6,592 nt of DNA from Candidatus Krumholzibacteriia bacterium (GCA_028706585.1 JAQTVX010000127.1:1-6592), one strand, 5' to 3'. Positions 1-5,870 are shown, counted from the first letter of the stretch. The notes: generated by a model from the letters alone, not told the origin. Made by a program: numbers and translations.

Positions 1-114
1 GCTGGCCTTTCTGCAGATCTCCCTCGCGATCGAACGACCGATCCCGAAGATATACGTCAGAGCAATCTCGATATGTTTGTTATCGGGTATATCGATACCG
101 ACTATACGCGCCAC
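1..114 (-). CDS. rpsM: 30S ribosomal protein S13, N-terminal part (cut by window edge)
   Basis: S13 sits in the head of the small subunit, contacting P-site tRNA and forming bridges to the large subunit. The visible 38 codons read MARIVGIDIPDNKHIEIALT and continue YIFGIGRSIAREICRKAS. This matches the S13 N-terminal domain, whose usual form contains DIPD/DLPD, a Lys/Arg turn and YIYGIGR. The start is GTG, with AAAGGAG at 122-128 spaced by 7 nt, a strong site. The rest of the gene, and presumably rpsK, rpsD, rpoA and rplQ, would lie beyond the left edge. Confidence 0.98.
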   Translation of the reverse strand, partial: MARIVGIDIPDNKHIEIALTYIFGIGRSIAREICRKAS

Positions 115-151
115 AGAAACACTCCTTTCACGAGCGCCGCGGGGCTACCCG

Positions 152-265
152 TTAGCCCTGCCGCTGCTTGTGCTTCGGGTTCTTGCAGATCACGCGGAGA
201 ACGCCTTTCCGCCGGATGATCTTGCAGTATGGGCAGATCTTCTTGATTGAGCTTCGGACTTTCAT
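152..265 (-). CDS. rpmJ: 50S ribosomal protein L36 (zinc-binding form)
   Basis: L36 is the smallest large-subunit protein and helps fold 23S rRNA. The product has 37 residues and begins MKVRSSIKKICPYC. Zinc ligands C11, C14, C27 and H32 are all present, which marks the zinc-dependent (C+) form. The C terminus reads NPKHKQRQG, as in most bacteria. The ATG at 263-265 has AAGGA 9 nt upstream, just after the infA stop, and the TAA stop lies 37 nt before the rpsM start. The infA-rpmJ-rpsM order supports the identification fully. Confidence 0.99.
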   Translation of the reverse strand: MKVRSSIKKICPYCKIIRRKGVLRVICKNPKHKQRQG

Positions 266-281
266 GATCATTCATCCTTCA

Positions 282-500
282 TCACTTGTAACGGTACGTT
301 ATCCTTCCTCTGGTGAGATCATAGGGGCTCAGCTCGACCGCGACCCTGTCGCCGGGGAGAATACGGATGAAATGCATCCTCATCTTGCCGGAGACGTGCG
401 CGAGGATCGTGTGCTTGTTCTCGAGCTCCACCCTGAACATCGCATTGGGCAATGCCTCGACGACCGTTCCCTCTACCGCTATGCCCTTTTGCTTCGCCAT
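282..500 (-). CDS. infA: Translation initiation factor IF-1
   Basis: IF-1 binds the A site of the 30S subunit during initiation and works with IF-2 and IF-3. The 72-residue product has exactly the usual length and is a single S1-type OB fold. The family landmarks are in place: GTVVEALPNAMFRVEL (11-26), HTILAHVSGKMRMHFIRI (30-47), LPGDRV (48-53) and SPYDLTRGRITYRYK (58-72). The ATG start is preceded by AGGAG with a rather short spacing of 3 nt. The TGA stop is followed at once by a second in-frame TGA. The gene lies directly before rpmJ, with 16 nt between them, as in Firmicutes-like alpha operon starts. Confidence 0.99.
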   Translation of the reverse strand: MAKQKGIAVEGTVVEALPNAMFRVELENKHTILAHVSGKMRMHFIRILPGDRVAVELSPYDLTRGRITYRYK

Positions 501-530
501 TATCTCCTGTATCGCGCCTTCTTCCCTCCG

Positions 531-545
531 CGGCTCCGCGAGCCG
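531..545 (-). repeat. Short inverted repeat in the map-infA spacer
   Basis: CGGCTC and GAGCCG form perfect 6-base arms around a 3-nt loop in the 70-nt gap. Two CCGCGG copies in the same gap could pair with each other as an alternative. No T-run follows on the transcript strand. In Bacillus and relatives a small KOW-domain protein gene can lie in this interval, but there is no room for one here. Confidence 0.45.
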
Positions 546-570
546 GAAGCTCCACGAATGCTCCGCGGAC

Positions 571-1314
571 TCACCGCGTCATGATCACGGGGCCGTCCTT
601 GGTCACGGCCACCGTATCCTCGAAGTGGGCGGAGAGCTTTCCGTCCACCGTCACGAACGTCCATTTGTCCTTCAACGTCAGGACTTCGCAGCTCCCCTCG
701 TTCACCATGGGCTCGATCGCGAGCACCATTCCATGGACGAGCACCGGCCCCCTTCCGGGAAGACCGAAATTGGGAACCTGTGGGTCTTCGTGCATCTCGC
801 GTCCGATGCCGTGCCCCACGAGCGTCCGAACGACGCTGAATCCGTTCGCCTCCGCGTGCCGCTGGATCTCGTGCGAGACGTCGGAAAGATGATTGCCGAC
901 CCTCACCTTGTCAATGCCGCGGTCCAGCGCTTCCCGCGTTACGTCCATGAGCCGCCGGGCTTCACCGCTCACCGCGCCTATCGCGTAGGTTCGCGAGGCA
1001 TCGGCGTAGTAACCGTTCCGCGCAACGCCGATGTCTATCCCGACGATGTCGCCTTCCTCGAGCACCCGCGGGCCGGGAATCCCGTGAACGACCTGCTCGT
1101 TCACCGACGTGCACGTCGACGCGGGATACCCCTGGTATCCCTTGAACGCCGGCACGCCACCCCGGCGGCGGATGAATTCCTCCACCACCCGATCGAGCTC
1201 GCCCGTCGTTACACCGGGCCTGAGCAGAGCCTCGATCGTCGCGAAGCACTCGACGAGGATCTCACCGCTTCGCCGGATGAGATCCATCTCCGGCTGGCTC
1301 CTGATCGCAATCAT
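571..1314 (-). CDS. map: Methionine aminopeptidase, type I
   Basis: This cytosolic metalloprotease removes the initiator Met from new proteins when the second residue is small. The 247-residue product is a single pita-bread domain without an N-terminal zinc extension, so it resembles the E. coli-type MetAP Ia. All five metal ligands are visible: D94 and D105 (GIDIGV and YADASRTY), H168 (GHGIG), E201 (AIEPM) and E232 (HFEDT). Conserved histidines H77 (VVHGIPG) and H175 are also present. The start ATG overlaps the adk stop by 4 nt (ATGA). The nearest purine-rich site lies about 17 nt away, too far to act well, so translation probably depends on coupling to adk. A 70-nt spacer separates it from infA. 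Confidence 0.99.
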   Translation of the reverse strand: MIAIRSQPEMDLIRRSGEILVECFATIEALLRPGVTTGELDRVVEEFIRRRGGVPAFKGYQGYPASTCTSVNEQVVHGIPGPRVLEEGDIVGIDIGVARNGYYADASRTYAIGAVSGEARRLMDVTREALDRGIDKVRVGNHLSDVSHEIQRHAEANGFSVVRTLVGHGIGREMHEDPQVPNFGLPGRGPVLVHGMVLAIEPMVNEGSCEVLTLKDKWTFVTVDGKLSAHFEDTVAVTKDGPVIMTR

Positions 1315-1958
1315 TTCAAAACGCGGTTTATCTCCGCGAAAATCTCTTCGATGTCCCCCGCGCCGTTCACGACTACGAGCCCGTCGACCTTGCGGTAGAA
1401 GTCGATAATGGGCGCCGTTTCACGCGCGTAAACCTCGAGGCGCGTGCGGACCGTCGCCTCCTCGTCGTCCGGGCGTTTGACGATCGCGGCGCCGCAGGCG
1501 TCGCATTTCCCCGGCACCCTGGTCTTGATCGTGTCGAGGTTGTAGACCGCCTTGCACTTCGGGCACACGCGGCGGTTCGCGAGCCTTCGCACGATGAGCT
1601 CGGGATCGACGTCGATCACGAGCACGGAGCCGATCTTTTCGCCGCGTTTCTCGAGCATCCGAGAGAGCTCCCCGGCCTGCGCGACCGTCCGGGGGAATCC
1701 GTCCATGATCCAGCCCTTGTCCTTGGAGGCGTCCAATGCCTCGCCGATGAGACCGAAGATGATCCCGTCCGGCACGAGGAGCCCGCCCTTCATGAAGCGC
1801 TCGGCCTCGAGGCCAAGAGGCGTCTTGCGCGAGACGGCGTCACGCAGCATGTCGCCGGTCGACAGGTGCGCGAGGCCCCTCTCCCGCGCGATGCGCGAAG
1901 CCTGGGTCCCCTTGCCGGAGCCCGGAGCTCCCAATATGATTATGTGTTCGAGCGCCAC
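1311..1958 (-). CDS. adk: Adenylate kinase (long form with zinc-type four-Cys lid)
   Basis: Adenylate kinase interconverts ATP plus AMP and two ADP in the cytoplasm, balancing adenine nucleotides. The P-loop GAPGSGKGT lies at 10-18. The AMP-binding region includes HLSTGDMLR (31-39) and DGFPRT (86-91). The lid domain at about 129-163 contains two Cys pairs, C132/C135 and C152/C155, which would bind structural zinc as in Gram-positive enzymes. RPDDEEATVRTRL (162-174) supplies the conserved arginines and aspartates that close over ATP. The length of 215 residues is normal for the long form. The start is GTG, chosen from the GGAGG site and the MALEHIIILGAPG opening. The stop overlaps the map start as ATGA. 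Placement between secY and map is the classic non-proteobacterial arrangement. Confidence 0.99.
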   Translation of the reverse strand: MALEHIIILGAPGSGKGTQASRIARERGLAHLSTGDMLRDAVSRKTPLGLEAERFMKGGLLVPDGIIFGLIGEALDASKDKGWIMDGFPRTVAQAGELSRMLEKRGEKIGSVLVIDVDPELIVRRLANRRVCPKCKAVYNLDTIKTRVPGKCDACGAAIVKRPDDEEATVRTRLEVYARETAPIIDFYRKVDGLVVVNGAGDIEEIFAEINRVLK

Positions 1959-1966
1959 CCTTGCAT

Positions 1967-1971
1967 CCTCC
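1967..1971 (-). promoter_or_regulatory. Shine-Dalgarno site of adk overlapping the secY stop codon
   Basis: GGAGG begins on the last base of the secY TAG and lies 8 nt before the adk GTG. A nearby ATG four bases before the end of this spacing region is out of the adk frame, which settles GTG as the start. The overlap couples the end of SecY translation to adk initiation. Confidence 0.75.
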
Positions 1972-3272
1972 TAGAACCGTCTGCCCTGCAGATGGCCTTT
2001 CTTCATGAATCCGTCGTAGTGCCTCATCATGAGATGCGTCTCGATCTGCTGGAGCGTATCGAGCATCACGCCGACCACGATGAGAAGCCCCGTGCCGCCG
2101 AAGTAGAAGGGCAGCTTTCCCTTGGTGATCATGACGTCGGGAAGTATCGCGATGAACGCGAGAAAGATGGCGCCCGGAAGCGTCACCCGGGTCAGTATCC
2201 TGTCTATGTAATCGCTCGTCCGCTTGCCGGGGCGGATGCCCGGGATGAACCCGCCGTACTTCTGCATGTTCTCGGCGAGATCGACCGGGTTCAGAACGAT
2301 CGCCGTATAGAAGTACGTGAAGAAAATGATGATGATCGCGTAGAGCGAATTGTAGAGCAGCCCGTTGGGATTGAGCGCAGACGTGATGGCCGCCATGAAC
2401 GCGTTGTCCTTGAAGAACGCCGCGATCGTGCTCGGGAACATCATGATCGACTGCGCGAAGATGATCGGAATAACGCCGGCGGTGTTGACGCGCAGCGGTA
2501 TGTACTGCGCCTTGCCGCCGTACACGCGCCGCCCCACGATGCGCTTGGCGTACTGGACCGGTATCCGCCGCTGTCCCTGCGTGATGAGAATGACGCCCGC
2601 GATCACGACCACCATGATGACGATCAGGAAAACGAGGCGCATCGGCGTGAGGTTGCCGATCTGCAGCTGGCGCACGGTATCGAGGAACTCGGTCGGGTAG
2701 CGCGCGACGATGCCGATCATGATGATCAGCGATATGCCGTTCCCGATGCCGCGTTCGGTGATTTGCTCGCCGAGCCACATGACGAAGATCGTGCCGGCGG
2801 TCATCGTGATGACGGTTATGAGCCTGAAGAAAAGGCCCGGGTTCGGCACGACGCCCTGCGTCATGTTCTCGAGGAAGAAGGCGATACCGATCGACTGGAT
2901 GATCGACAGGCCCACCGTTCCGTAGCGGGTGTACTGCGTGATCTTCTTCCGCCCTTCCTCCCCCTCCTTCGCGAGCTTCTCGAAGTACGGTATGACGGCC
3001 TGGAGGAGCTGGATGATGATCGACGCGCTGATGTACGGCATGATGCCGAGCGCGAAGATCGTCACGCGGTGGAAGTTGCCCCCGGCGAAAAGGTCGTACA
3101 GGGCGAAGATCGTTCCCTGCTGAGTCGCGAGATAAGCCTTCAACGCCGCCGGGTTCACGCCCGGGGTCGTGATGTGGCCGCCGATCCGGTAGATGAGGAG
3201 GAGCCCCATCGTGAAGAGGAGGCGCCTCTTGAGCTCCGGTATGCTGAACATATCCTGGATCTTTTTGAACAT
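1971..3272 (-). CDS. secY: Protein translocase subunit SecY
   Basis: SecY is the channel of the Sec translocase in the inner membrane, working with SecE, SecG, SecA and the ribosome. The 433-residue product has the expected size and ten hydrophobic segments, roughly at 17-36, 69-93, 115-134, 148-166, 178-190, 211-231, 263-283, 306-327, 364-380 and 391-407. The first family signature lies around GIMPYISASIIIQLL (76-90) and the second around ITERGIGNGISLIIM (171-185). The cytosolic loop PGIRPGKRT (344-352) carries the conserved Arg (R347) that aligns with the E. coli residue needed for SecA-driven transport. The ATG overlaps the rplO stop by one base, with GGAGAA 6 nt upstream. The basic C-terminal tail ends in RRF, and its TAG stop overlaps the adk ribosome-binding site. 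Confidence 0.99.
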   Translation of the reverse strand: MFKKIQDMFSIPELKRRLLFTMGLLLIYRIGGHITTPGVNPAALKAYLATQQGTIFALYDLFAGGNFHRVTIFALGIMPYISASIIIQLLQAVIPYFEKLAKEGEEGRKKITQYTRYGTVGLSIIQSIGIAFFLENMTQGVVPNPGLFFRLITVITMTAGTIFVMWLGEQITERGIGNGISLIIMIGIVARYPTEFLDTVRQLQIGNLTPMRLVFLIVIMVVVIAGVILITQGQRRIPVQYAKRIVGRRVYGGKAQYIPLRVNTAGVIPIIFAQSIMMFPSTIAAFFKDNAFMAAITSALNPNGLLYNSLYAIIIIFFTYFYTAIVLNPVDLAENMQKYGGFIPGIRPGKRTSDYIDRILTRVTLPGAIFLAFIAILPDVMITKGKLPFYFGGTGLLIVVGVMLDTLQQIETHLMMRHYDGFMKKGHLQGRRF

Positions 3273-3754
3273 TAGCGCTTCTCCACATTCTCAAGCCCGG
3301 GCGCCTTTTTCCCGGAGAGGAGATGAATCGTGCCCCCAGCCTTCCGGATCGCGTCGGCCGCCGTCCGGCTCACCGCATCGACCTCGACATCGAGCGCCAC
3401 TTTGAGCTCGCCGCGCCCGAGGATCTTCACGAGACCCGACGCCTTGCGCACGAGACCCGCTTCGAGGAGAGTGCCGCGGTTGACCTTCGCGCCCGCCGCG
3501 AACGCCCCCAGGGAATCGAGATTCACGACCTGATAGTAAGTCTTGAAATTGTTCACGAATCCCCGCTTCGGCACGCGCCGCTGCAACGGCATCTGGCCGC
3601 CTTCGAACCACGCGGGGATGCTTCCGCCCGAACGCGCCTTCTGTCCCTTGCAGCCGCGCGTCGAGTATCTTCCGTGCCCGGAGCCGGGGCCGCATCCGAC
3701 TCGCTTGTTCTTCTTGGTGGCGCCCCTGGCGGGCTTGAGTTCGCTCAGCTTCAT
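3272..3754 (-). CDS. rplO: 50S ribosomal protein L15
   Basis: L15 is a large-subunit protein whose extended N-terminal arm reaches into 23S rRNA during assembly. The arm is visible as a Gly/Arg/Lys-rich stretch at about 11-44, including GPGSGHG and GCKGQKARSGG. It is followed by FEGGQMPLQRRVPKRGF at 50-66, the usual landmark, and a globular C-terminal domain with VNRGTLLEAGLV and VKILGRGELK. The length of 160 residues is a little above the usual 145 or so. Two cysteines (C21 and C35) flank the GSGHG turn, at positions where Arg or His is more common. The stop codon shares one base with the secY start (TAATG), so the two genes are likely translationally coupled. Confidence 0.98.
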   Translation of the reverse strand: MKLSELKPARGATKKNKRVGCGPGSGHGRYSTRGCKGQKARSGGSIPAWFEGGQMPLQRRVPKRGFVNNFKTYYQVVNLDSLGAFAAGAKVNRGTLLEAGLVRKASGLVKILGRGELKVALDVEVDAVSRTAADAIRKAGGTIHLLSGKKAPGLENVEKR

Positions 3755-3759
3755 TGCGT

Positions 3760-4020
3760 CTAGCTCCTTGTCGTTCCCTTATCGATGACGGTGTATCCCA
3801 ATCCCTTTTTCCGCCGGACCACGGCGTCCTTCTCATCGATCTCTTCCCACGTCACGAGGTGCTGCACCTTGTGGATCATCCCCCGGATCTGCGGCGTGTC
3901 CTTCTTGTACAGCGTCCGGTAGTTCCTCTTGAAGCCGAGGGACTCCATGACAGGCCGGTGCTTGTCGTAGAGGGAATTGATGGTGCTCTTGATCTGCGTT
4001 ATCTTCAGCATCTTCGCCAT
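3760..4020 (-). CDS. rpmD: 50S ribosomal protein L30 with C-terminal extension
   Basis: L30 is a small, late-assembling 23S rRNA-binding protein. Residues 1-60 form the standard domain: KITQIKSTIN near the start, HRPVMESLGF at 21-30, and IRGMIHKVQHLVTW at 45-58. The bacterial family usually ends near residue 60, but this product has 86 residues, with a charged tail (EKDAVVRRKKGLGYTVIDK) after the core. The ATG start has GAGGA 6 nt upstream, and a second Met at codon 4 is a less likely start. Its position between rpsE and rplO is standard. The last codons of the gene hold the Shine-Dalgarno site for rplO, and only 5 nt separate the two genes. Similar tails occur in some bacterial phyla, so the extension is probably genuine and not a frameshift. 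Confidence 0.96.
   Translation of the reverse strand: MAKMLKITQIKSTINSLYDKHRPVMESLGFKRNYRTLYKKDTPQIRGMIHKVQHLVTWEEIDEKDAVVRRKKGLGYTVIDKGTTRS
3764..3769 (-). promoter_or_regulatory. Shine-Dalgarno site of rplO inside the end of rpmD
   Basis: AAGGAG overlaps the last sense codons of rpmD and lies 9 nt before the rplO ATG. Ribosomes finishing L30 would therefore pass over the initiation site of L15, an arrangement that suggests translational coupling. Confidence 0.75.
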
Positions 4021-4058
4021 ATCGTTTCCTCGCTATCCGTCTTCGCCCCGACGAGCGC

Positions 4059-4682
4059 TTACTCGGCCGCTTTCTCTTCGGTCCTGCCGAAGAGCTTGGT
4101 GACCGAGATGCCGCGGCGATTGGCCACGTCGCGCGCGCTTTTGATGCTCTTGAGCCCCGTCATGGTCGCCTTGACCATGTTATGCGGATTGTTCGATCCA
4201 AGCGACTTCGTGAGAATGTCCTTCACGCCAGCCACCTCGAGAACGGCCCGAACGGCGCCGCCGGCGATAACGCCGGTACCGGGCGAGGCCGGCTTCAGCA
4301 GCACCTTGGACGCGCCGAATATCCCCATCACCTGGTACGGGATCGTTCCCTTCTGCATCGGGATGTGGAACATGCTCTTCTTGGCCGCTTCCGTCGCCTT
4401 GCGTATGGCGTCCGAGATTTCGTTCGCCTTGCCGAGTCCGATCCCCACCTTGCCCATGCCGTCGCCGACGGCGACCAGGGCATTGAAGCTGAACCGGCGG
4501 CCTCCCTTGACCACCTTGGCGACGCGGTTGATATGAATCGTCTGCTCCAGGAACTCGGGAGCGAGCTCGTTGGTCCCTTCGCGCGGCCCGCGGGAATCTC
4601 TCGGCCCGCGGCGTCCTCCCGAATCCCTCGAATCTCTCGAATCCCTCGGTCCTCTCGTGTTTCTGCTTTCTGGTTCGTTCAC
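4059..4682 (-). CDS. rpsE: 30S ribosomal protein S5 with repeat-rich basic N-terminal tail
   Basis: S5 lies at the mRNA entry side of the small subunit and influences decoding accuracy and helicase activity. The double-stranded-RNA-binding domain covers about 45-110, with INRVAKVVKGGRRFSF at 51-66 and VGDGMGKVGIGLGKA at 72-86. The C-terminal domain follows, with PASPGTGVIAGGAVRAVLE at 131-149 and LGSNNPHNMVKATMTGL at 161-177. The product has 207 residues against 166 in E. coli. About 40 extra residues form an N-terminal tail of Arg, Asp, Ser, Gly and Pro (residues 4-36), probably disordered. Part of it is encoded by 9-base tandem repeats. The start is GTG with a GGGGGTG site 5 nt upstream. 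The rpmD gene follows after 38 nt. Confidence 0.98.
   Translation of the reverse strand: MNEPESRNTRGPRDSRDSRDSGGRRGPRDSRGPREGTNELAPEFLEQTIHINRVAKVVKGGRRFSFNALVAVGDGMGKVGIGLGKANEISDAIRKATEAAKKSMFHIPMQKGTIPYQVMGIFGASKVLLKPASPGTGVIAGGAVRAVLEVAGVKDILTKSLGSNNPHNMVKATMTGLKSIKSARDVANRRGISVTKLFGRTEEKAAE
4620..4647 (-). repeat. 9-base tandem repeats encoding Arg-Asp-Ser units in the S5 tail
   Basis: On the plus strand GAATCCCTC (4621-4629), GAATCTCTC (4630-4638) and GAATCCCTC (4639-4647) are adjacent near-identical copies. Read on the minus strand in the rpsE frame they encode three Arg-Asp-Ser units (residues 13-21). A further GAATCTCTC lies at 4594-4602 and encodes another Arg-Asp-Ser. The unit length is a multiple of three, so copy-number changes would keep the frame. 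Confidence 0.85.
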
Positions 4683-4687
4683 CTGTA

Positions 4688-4694
4688 CACCCCC
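4688..4694 (-). promoter_or_regulatory. Shine-Dalgarno-like site for the GTG start of rpsE
   Basis: GGGGGTG differs by one base from the consensus GGAGGTG and lies 5 nt upstream of the GTG at 4680-4682. It fixes the start so that S5 includes the Arg/Asp/Ser-rich N-terminal tail. No in-frame ATG offers an alternative until well inside the conserved domain. Confidence 0.6.
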
Positions 4695-4707
4695 ACGGGC
4701 GAGTTAT

Positions 4708-4727
4708 CGTGCCTCGAAGCGGGCACG
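4708..4727 (-). repeat. Inverted repeat in the rplR-rpsE spacer
   Basis: Six-base perfect arms, CGTGCC at 4708-4713 and GGCACG at 4722-4727, enclose an 8-nt loop in the 52-nt gap between L18 and S5. The transcript strand would form the same hairpin about 25 nt before the rpsE start. No T-run follows, so it is not a convincing terminator. Function is not known. Confidence 0.45.
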
Positions 4728-4734
4728 TGTGTTT

Positions 4735-5220
4735 CTAGAACTCCAGTCCGCCTTCCCTGGCAGCCTTGGCCAAGGCGGCGACTCTTCCATGATAGAGATA
4801 TCCGCCGCGATCGAACGCGACAGCCTTGATTCCCTTCGCGAGCGCGACGGCGGCGATCGCCTTTCCGACGGCGATCGAACGCCTCATCTTCAGGCTCAAC
4901 GGACGAGCCGGCTTCTTCCCACCCTTGCCTCCCTTGCCGTCCTTCCCCTTTTCCCCCTTCTCGCCCTTCTCCGGCTTGTCAGAGGCGTTCTCGGCGACCT
5001 TCTCGACGGCCTCCTGCACGGGCTGAAGGTCCAGCTTGAGGCTGGACGCCTGGGCCAGCGTGGTCCCCGAGCTGTCGTCAATGATCTGCGCATAAATGTG
5101 GTTGAGGCTTCTGAACACGCACAGCCGCGGCCGAGCCGGCGTTCCGTGCACCTTGTTCCGAACGCGCTCGTGCCGTCTCAACCTGCTGTGTCTCATCTCC
5201 TGATGAATGTCTCTTTTCAC
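4735..5220 (-). CDS. rplR: 50S ribosomal protein L18 with Lys/Gly-rich internal insertion
   Basis: L18 binds 5S rRNA with L5 and anchors it in the central protuberance. The core is unmistakable: RHERVRNKVHGT at about 16-27, RPRLCVFRSLNHIYAQIIDD at 30-49, and the C-terminal FDRGGYLYHGRVAALAKAAR block at about 136-155, ending GLEF. The protein has 161 residues where about 120 is usual. The excess lies in residues 66-112, between the central sheet and the helix starting near SIAVGKAIA. It includes a segment of mostly Lys, Gly and Glu at 83-103 encoded by a nearly all-purine tract. The frame stays open through the insertion and the conserved C terminus follows in frame, so this is not a pseudogene. 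The GTG start is preferred over the ATG at codon 9 because of spacing to GGGAG. Confidence 0.97.
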   Translation of the reverse strand: MKRDIHQEMRHSRLRRHERVRNKVHGTPARPRLCVFRSLNHIYAQIIDDSSGTTLAQASSLKLDLQPVQEAVEKVAENASDKPEKGEKGEKGKDGKGGKGGKKPARPLSLKMRRSIAVGKAIAAVALAKGIKAVAFDRGGYLYHGRVAALAKAAREGGLEF

Positions 5221-5229
5221 CTGTCCAAA

Positions 5230-5234
5230 CTCCC
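5230..5234 (-). promoter_or_regulatory. Shine-Dalgarno site supporting the GTG start of rplR
   Basis: GGGAG lies 9 nt upstream of the GTG at 5218-5220. The competing in-frame ATG (codon 9 of the gene) has GGAG immediately against it with no spacing, which is unfavourable for initiation. This favours the longer GTG-initiated L18. Confidence 0.6.
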
Positions 5235-5256
5235 GGCTAGTATCATCGCCTCGTTA

Positions 5257-5292
5257 GCGGCGCGCCGATTCCATCAACCGCGCCTACGCCGC
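5257..5292 (-). repeat. Nested GC-rich inverted repeats in the rplF-rplR spacer
   Basis: The 82-nt gap between L6 and L18 contains two overlapping perfect inverted repeats: GCGGCG/CGCCGC as outer arms (5257-5262 and 5287-5292), and GGCGCG/CGCGCC as inner arms (5259-5264 and 5279-5284) around a 14-nt loop. They share bases, so they are alternative pairings. There is no T-run after them on the transcript strand, so no intrinsic terminator is proposed. They lie upstream of the GGGAG site used by rplR. Function is unknown. Confidence 0.5.
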
Positions 5293-5302
5293 ACGTCTCA
5301 CT

Positions 5303-5851
5303 CTAGAAACCGGTGCCGACCGCAGTCTTACCGGCCTTGTGCTTGACCACCTCGCCCGCGTAGCGGATCCCTTTTCCCTTGTACGGCTCGGGCGGTCTGA
5401 ACTTGCGAATCTCGGCGGCCGTCTGGCCGATCTTCTCCTTGTCGATCCCGGAGATCGTGATCTTCTTCGGATCGGGAACCTCGATCTTGACACCCTCGCG
5501 CGGCTCGTAGCGCACCAGGTGCGCCAATCCGAGGCTCAGCACGAGAGTCTTTCCCTTGAGCTCGGCGCGGTACTCGACGCCTTCGATCTCGAGCTTCTTC
5601 TCGTACCCCTGAGTAACGCCGTGCACCATGTTCGCGATGAGGGTCCTCGTGAGGCCGTGGAGCGACCTGTGGAGCTTCGAATCGCTCGGGCGCTTCACCG
5701 TTGCCATGCCATCCCCGATCTCGACGATCATGTCGGGATGAAGCGCACGCGTGAGCTCGCCTTTGGGTCCCTTGACCGTGATCACGTTGCCTCTCATCTC
5801 GGCATTGATGCCGTCCGGTATCGGCACCGGATATTTTCCCACTCGTGACAT
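5303..5851 (-). CDS. rplF: 50S ribosomal protein L6
   Basis: L6 binds 23S rRNA near the factor-binding region (sarcin-ricin loop side) of the large subunit. The 182 residues match the family length and contain two L6 repeats. The start SRVGKYPVPIPDG is typical, and the family signature PEPYKGKGIRY lies at about 154-164, preceded by IRKFRPP and followed by an AGKT ending. The C terminus is slightly longer than usual, ending AVGTGF. The ATG start has a strong GGAGGT site 11 nt upstream. A 75-nt spacer with an inverted repeat precedes the gene, and an 82-nt spacer with another follows it, so it is less tightly packed than the genes downstream. Confidence 0.98.
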   Translation of the reverse strand: MSRVGKYPVPIPDGINAEMRGNVITVKGPKGELTRALHPDMIVEIGDGMATVKRPSDSKLHRSLHGLTRTLIANMVHGVTQGYEKKLEIEGVEYRAELKGKTLVLSLGLAHLVRYEPREGVKIEVPDPKKITISGIDKEKIGQTAAEIRKFRPPEPYKGKGIRYAGEVVKHKAGKTAVGTGF

Positions 5852-5870
5852 ATGAACCTTCTACCTCCGT

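Noticed and set aside
531..545. Intrinsic terminator after map
   Set aside because: The stem is only 6 bp and no T-run follows on the transcript strand, and genes of the same operon continue downstream.
501..570. Hidden KOW-domain RNA-binding protein gene between map and infA, as in Bacillus
   Set aside because: The gap is only 70 nt, too short for such a gene, and no open frame with KOW features is visible.
367..1398. Long plus-strand open frame (343 codons) opposite map and infA
   Set aside because: It is antisense to two conserved genes, has an Arg/His-rich composition without a recognisable domain, and has no convincing ribosome-binding site.
1866..3275. Long open frame on the plus strand (469 codons) opposite secY
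   Set aside because: It lies antisense to the clearly conserved secY and reads as a run of Asp, Arg, His and Glu with no domain, which is what a GC-rich gene gives when read on the other strand.
1840..3294. Minus-strand open frame of 484 codons overlapping secY in another frame
   Set aside because: Low-complexity Arg/His/Asp composition and full overlap with secY, which has clear membrane segments and signatures in its own frame.
5195..5197. In-frame ATG at codon 9 as an alternative start for rplR
   Set aside because: GGAG abuts this ATG with no spacing, while the upstream GTG has GGGAG at a 9-nt distance, so the GTG is more likely.
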